A DNA stretch of 23,121 bases from Blautia sp. GTDB taxonomy: Bacteria; Bacillota; Clostridia; Lachnospirales; Lachnospiraceae. The position numbers were made by a program, and so were the translations under genes. Location: assembly GCA_030841965.1 (NCBI GenBank), contig JAUUSJ010000056.1:1-23121 (forward strand), written 5' to 3'. Under the pieces are notes generated by a model that worked only from the letters and a program-made list of their open reading frames with translations, ran no database searches and was not told where the DNA came from. Shown piece by piece: positions 21,982 through 23,121 of the stretch; positions within the stretch are counted from its first letter, which is position 1; every line of letters begins with the position of its first letter.

Positions 21982-22398
21982 TTAAATACTAATACGCTTT
22001 TTGTTCTTAAAAAACCTTGCGTTTCTTGCTTGACAGTTTTCTTCCGTGTATGCAATCTTACGTTTAGGGAATAATTCGTTCATTTCCATTGCCACTCGTT
22101 GCCATGTCAATCCCTCTATGTAATAAAAGCGAAACATGGTTCTTATCTCGTCTTTTTCTATCGATCCAATAAACTTTTCCACTGAATTTGTCAACTCTAA
22201 TGATTTTTCCGCCCTCCTCCTAAGTCTCGCTTTCCTGCTTAATAGCAAATCTTTTTCTCTGGAATATTCTATTCCTTCACTTATTCGTTCCTTACCCTCA
22301 ATTTTTTCCAGTCTTTTTTCTGTTTTATCTATTAAGTCTCTTAGCTGCTTTATCTCTGCTTTCATACCGCAATATTCATTCAGTATCATTTTGTCCAT
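21982..22398 (-). CDS. phage-type transcription regulator, DUF1492/sigma-70 region 4-like
   Basis: The 138-residue protein has a charged coiled-coil first half (MKAEIKQLRDLIDKTEKRLEKIEG, then many Arg/Lys) and a C-terminal helix-turn-helix-like part (IRTMFRFYYIEGLTWQRVAMEMNE...ENCQARNARFFK). The layout is that of small phage proteins of the DUF1492/ArpU/RinA kind, which switch on late or packaging genes. The assignment is from memory of their pattern. GGAGG lies seven bases before the ATG. It is the last gene of the leftward cassette, and its stop lies next to a strong terminator. Confidence 0.65.
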   Translation of the reverse strand: MDKMILNEYCGMKAEIKQLRDLIDKTEKRLEKIEGKERISEGIEYSREKDLLLSRKARLRRRAEKSLELTNSVEKFIGSIEKDEIRTMFRFYYIEGLTWQRVAMEMNELFPKRKIAYTEENCQARNARFFKNKKRISI

Positions 22399-22439
22399 CT
22401 TATTGCCTCCAGCTTTATGTTTGAATGGTTAAGTCGGCA

Positions 22440-22631
22440 TCATTCGCCTAATAGCACTATTACGAACTCATATATATATCTTAGATATCTTTCTTCTGTC
22501 ACACTACGAATCAATCTTATAATCTCTTTTTTGTAAAAACTTTCCATTCCTTTACTTCTCCTCTCTTTGTCTACTGAATTATTTAAAACGTCTTTTGTTT
22601 TAGGGACTCCGAAATCTCCGAATATATACAT
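22440..22631 (-). CDS. small phage-cassette protein
   Basis: At most 63 residues. The C-terminal 35 (MESFYKKEIIRLIRSVTEER then YLRYIYEFV) look like a common small helical protein of Lachnospiraceae prophages, ending with a hydrophobic helix. Two starts are possible: the ATG at 22631, just after GGAGAGGA and nine bases past the previous gene's stop, or the ATG at 22547, with AGGAG ten bases upstream. The second gives the compact conserved form. Function unknown. Confidence 0.5.
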   Translation of the reverse strand: MYIFGDFGVPKTKDVLNNSVDKERRSKGMESFYKKEIIRLIRSVTEERYLRYIYEFVIVLLGE

Positions 22632-22639
22632 TCCTCTCC

Positions 22640-22774
22640 CTACAACATCTCAGATAATTTGATTATATTATGGTACGTAACAGCCCTTTCAAATCTGCTT
22701 TTACGGAATAGTTCTTCTACTTCACTCTTATTCAATACTTTCTTTATCTTTGCCTGTTTAATTACGTTTCTCAT
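22640..22774 (-). CDS. 44-residue hypothetical protein, translationally coupled
   Basis: MRNVIKQAKIKKVLNKSEVE starts a 44-residue basic helical protein that ends HNIIKLSEML. Its ATG overlaps the stop of the upstream gene as ATGA (22771-22774). A GGAG lies about ten bases before it, and the next gene starts just after its stop. Such packing argues that it is a real gene despite its size. I do not recognise it. Confidence 0.55.
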   Translation of the reverse strand: MRNVIKQAKIKKVLNKSEVEELFRKSRFERAVTYHNIIKLSEML

Positions 22775-23058
22775 TCTCTGCTAACTCCTTGTCTTGCCAT
22801 TTCCTCCGCTCTTTGTCTTGCCATCTCATCCACCTTCTTAATTGTCACCTCAAACTGTTTTCCTGCTGCTTCTATCTGCTTTAAGATGAGCTTAGACATT
22901 GCCAAAACTTCCTCTAGTGTAACGGTTGGAACAGTTACACGGCTCTCTAAGCCACTCTCTATTGCGTTTACTAGTCCCTGTTGAGCTAATTTCGCTGTTT
23001 CTAGTTCCATATCCGTTAAGGTTAGCTCGTCAAATAGCTCATTTATTTTCTTTTCCAT
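22771..23058 (-). CDS. 95-residue hypothetical helical protein of phage cassette
   Basis: The protein is almost entirely charged helix (KKINELFDELTLTDMELE, then AMSKLILKQIEAAGKQFEV) and ends with an imperfect duplicated ARQRAEEMARQG. No enzyme motif or membrane segment is seen. AAAGGAC lies ten bases before the ATG. It overlaps the genes on both sides (20 bases with the upstream gene, four with the downstream one), so the set is one leftward operon. The family is not recognised. Confidence 0.6.
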   Translation of the reverse strand: MEKKINELFDELTLTDMELETAKLAQQGLVNAIESGLESRVTVPTVTLEEVLAMSKLILKQIEAAGKQFEVTIKKVDEMARQRAEEMARQGVSRE

Positions 23059-23121
23059 CTTGCATTGTCCTTTCTACTTCGCCAATTACTACTTCCAATT
23101 GCTTTCTCGTCTCTGTTATTT
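23039..23121 (-). CDS. C-terminal end of an upstream cassette gene (partial)
   Basis: An open frame enters from the right edge and encodes 26 residues (ITETRKQLEVVIGEVERTMQ, then DGKENK) before a TGA at 23039-23041. The stop overlaps the start of the 95-residue gene. The visible part is a charged helix and cannot be named. It continues the leftward cassette beyond the window. Confidence 0.5.
   Translation of the reverse strand, partial: ITETRKQLEVVIGEVERTMQDGKENK

Overview
The window looks like a low-GC, gut-type Firmicute chromosome, most likely Lachnospiraceae. The reasons are the overall AT richness, strong GGAGG ribosome binding sites, and protein families typical of that group: a butyryl-CoA:acetate CoA-transferase relative, an LtaS-like enzyme, a Tp47-like/Fn3 surface protein and ETF-linked enoyl-CoA reduction. 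Genus and species cannot be read from the sequence.

Layout. (1) 1-5130: an LtaS-type membrane phosphoglycerol transferase, then a MarR regulator with a stand-alone old yellow enzyme. The last two share an almost identical operator, once in the marR promoter and once just before the oxidoreductase. (2) 5179-10720: a 1340-residue secreted protein with two tandem Tp47-like repeats, Ig-like modules and Fn3 modules, and next to it a lipoprotein FAD:protein FMN transferase (ApbE). Both repeats of the surface protein carry a near-match to the ApbE target motif. (3) 11352-21060: a catabolic/respiratory locus. A LysR gene and a But/Cat2-type CoA-transferase run leftwards. Diverging from them is an operon of a FadH/enoate-reductase-like Fe-S flavoenzyme, a CaiB/FldA-type CoA-transferase, an acyl-CoA ligase, an acyl-CoA dehydrogenase, EtfB and EtfA. 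From the CoA-transferase to EtfA the order is that of the caffeate-respiration car operon (transferase, ligase, reductase, EtfB, EtfA). Here etfA breaks off after about 80 codons. (4) 21060-23121: mobile-element debris (an IS200/IS605-derived element with a TnpB tail and omega-RNA-like end, and a hicB remnant), then a leftward cassette of small phage-type genes that runs out of the window.

The most unusual non-coding signal is a 215-bp palindromic repeat family, called R1 here, with two full copies and two partial ones. In each full copy the two outer arms are complementary to each other, but arm sequences differ between copies. Inner stems also show compensatory changes. A second structured repeat, R2, lies in the apparent 5' leader of the surface-protein gene, and a partial copy lies against the end of apbE; it too shows a compensatory base-pair change.

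All functional calls come from reading motifs and recalling families. No database search was run.
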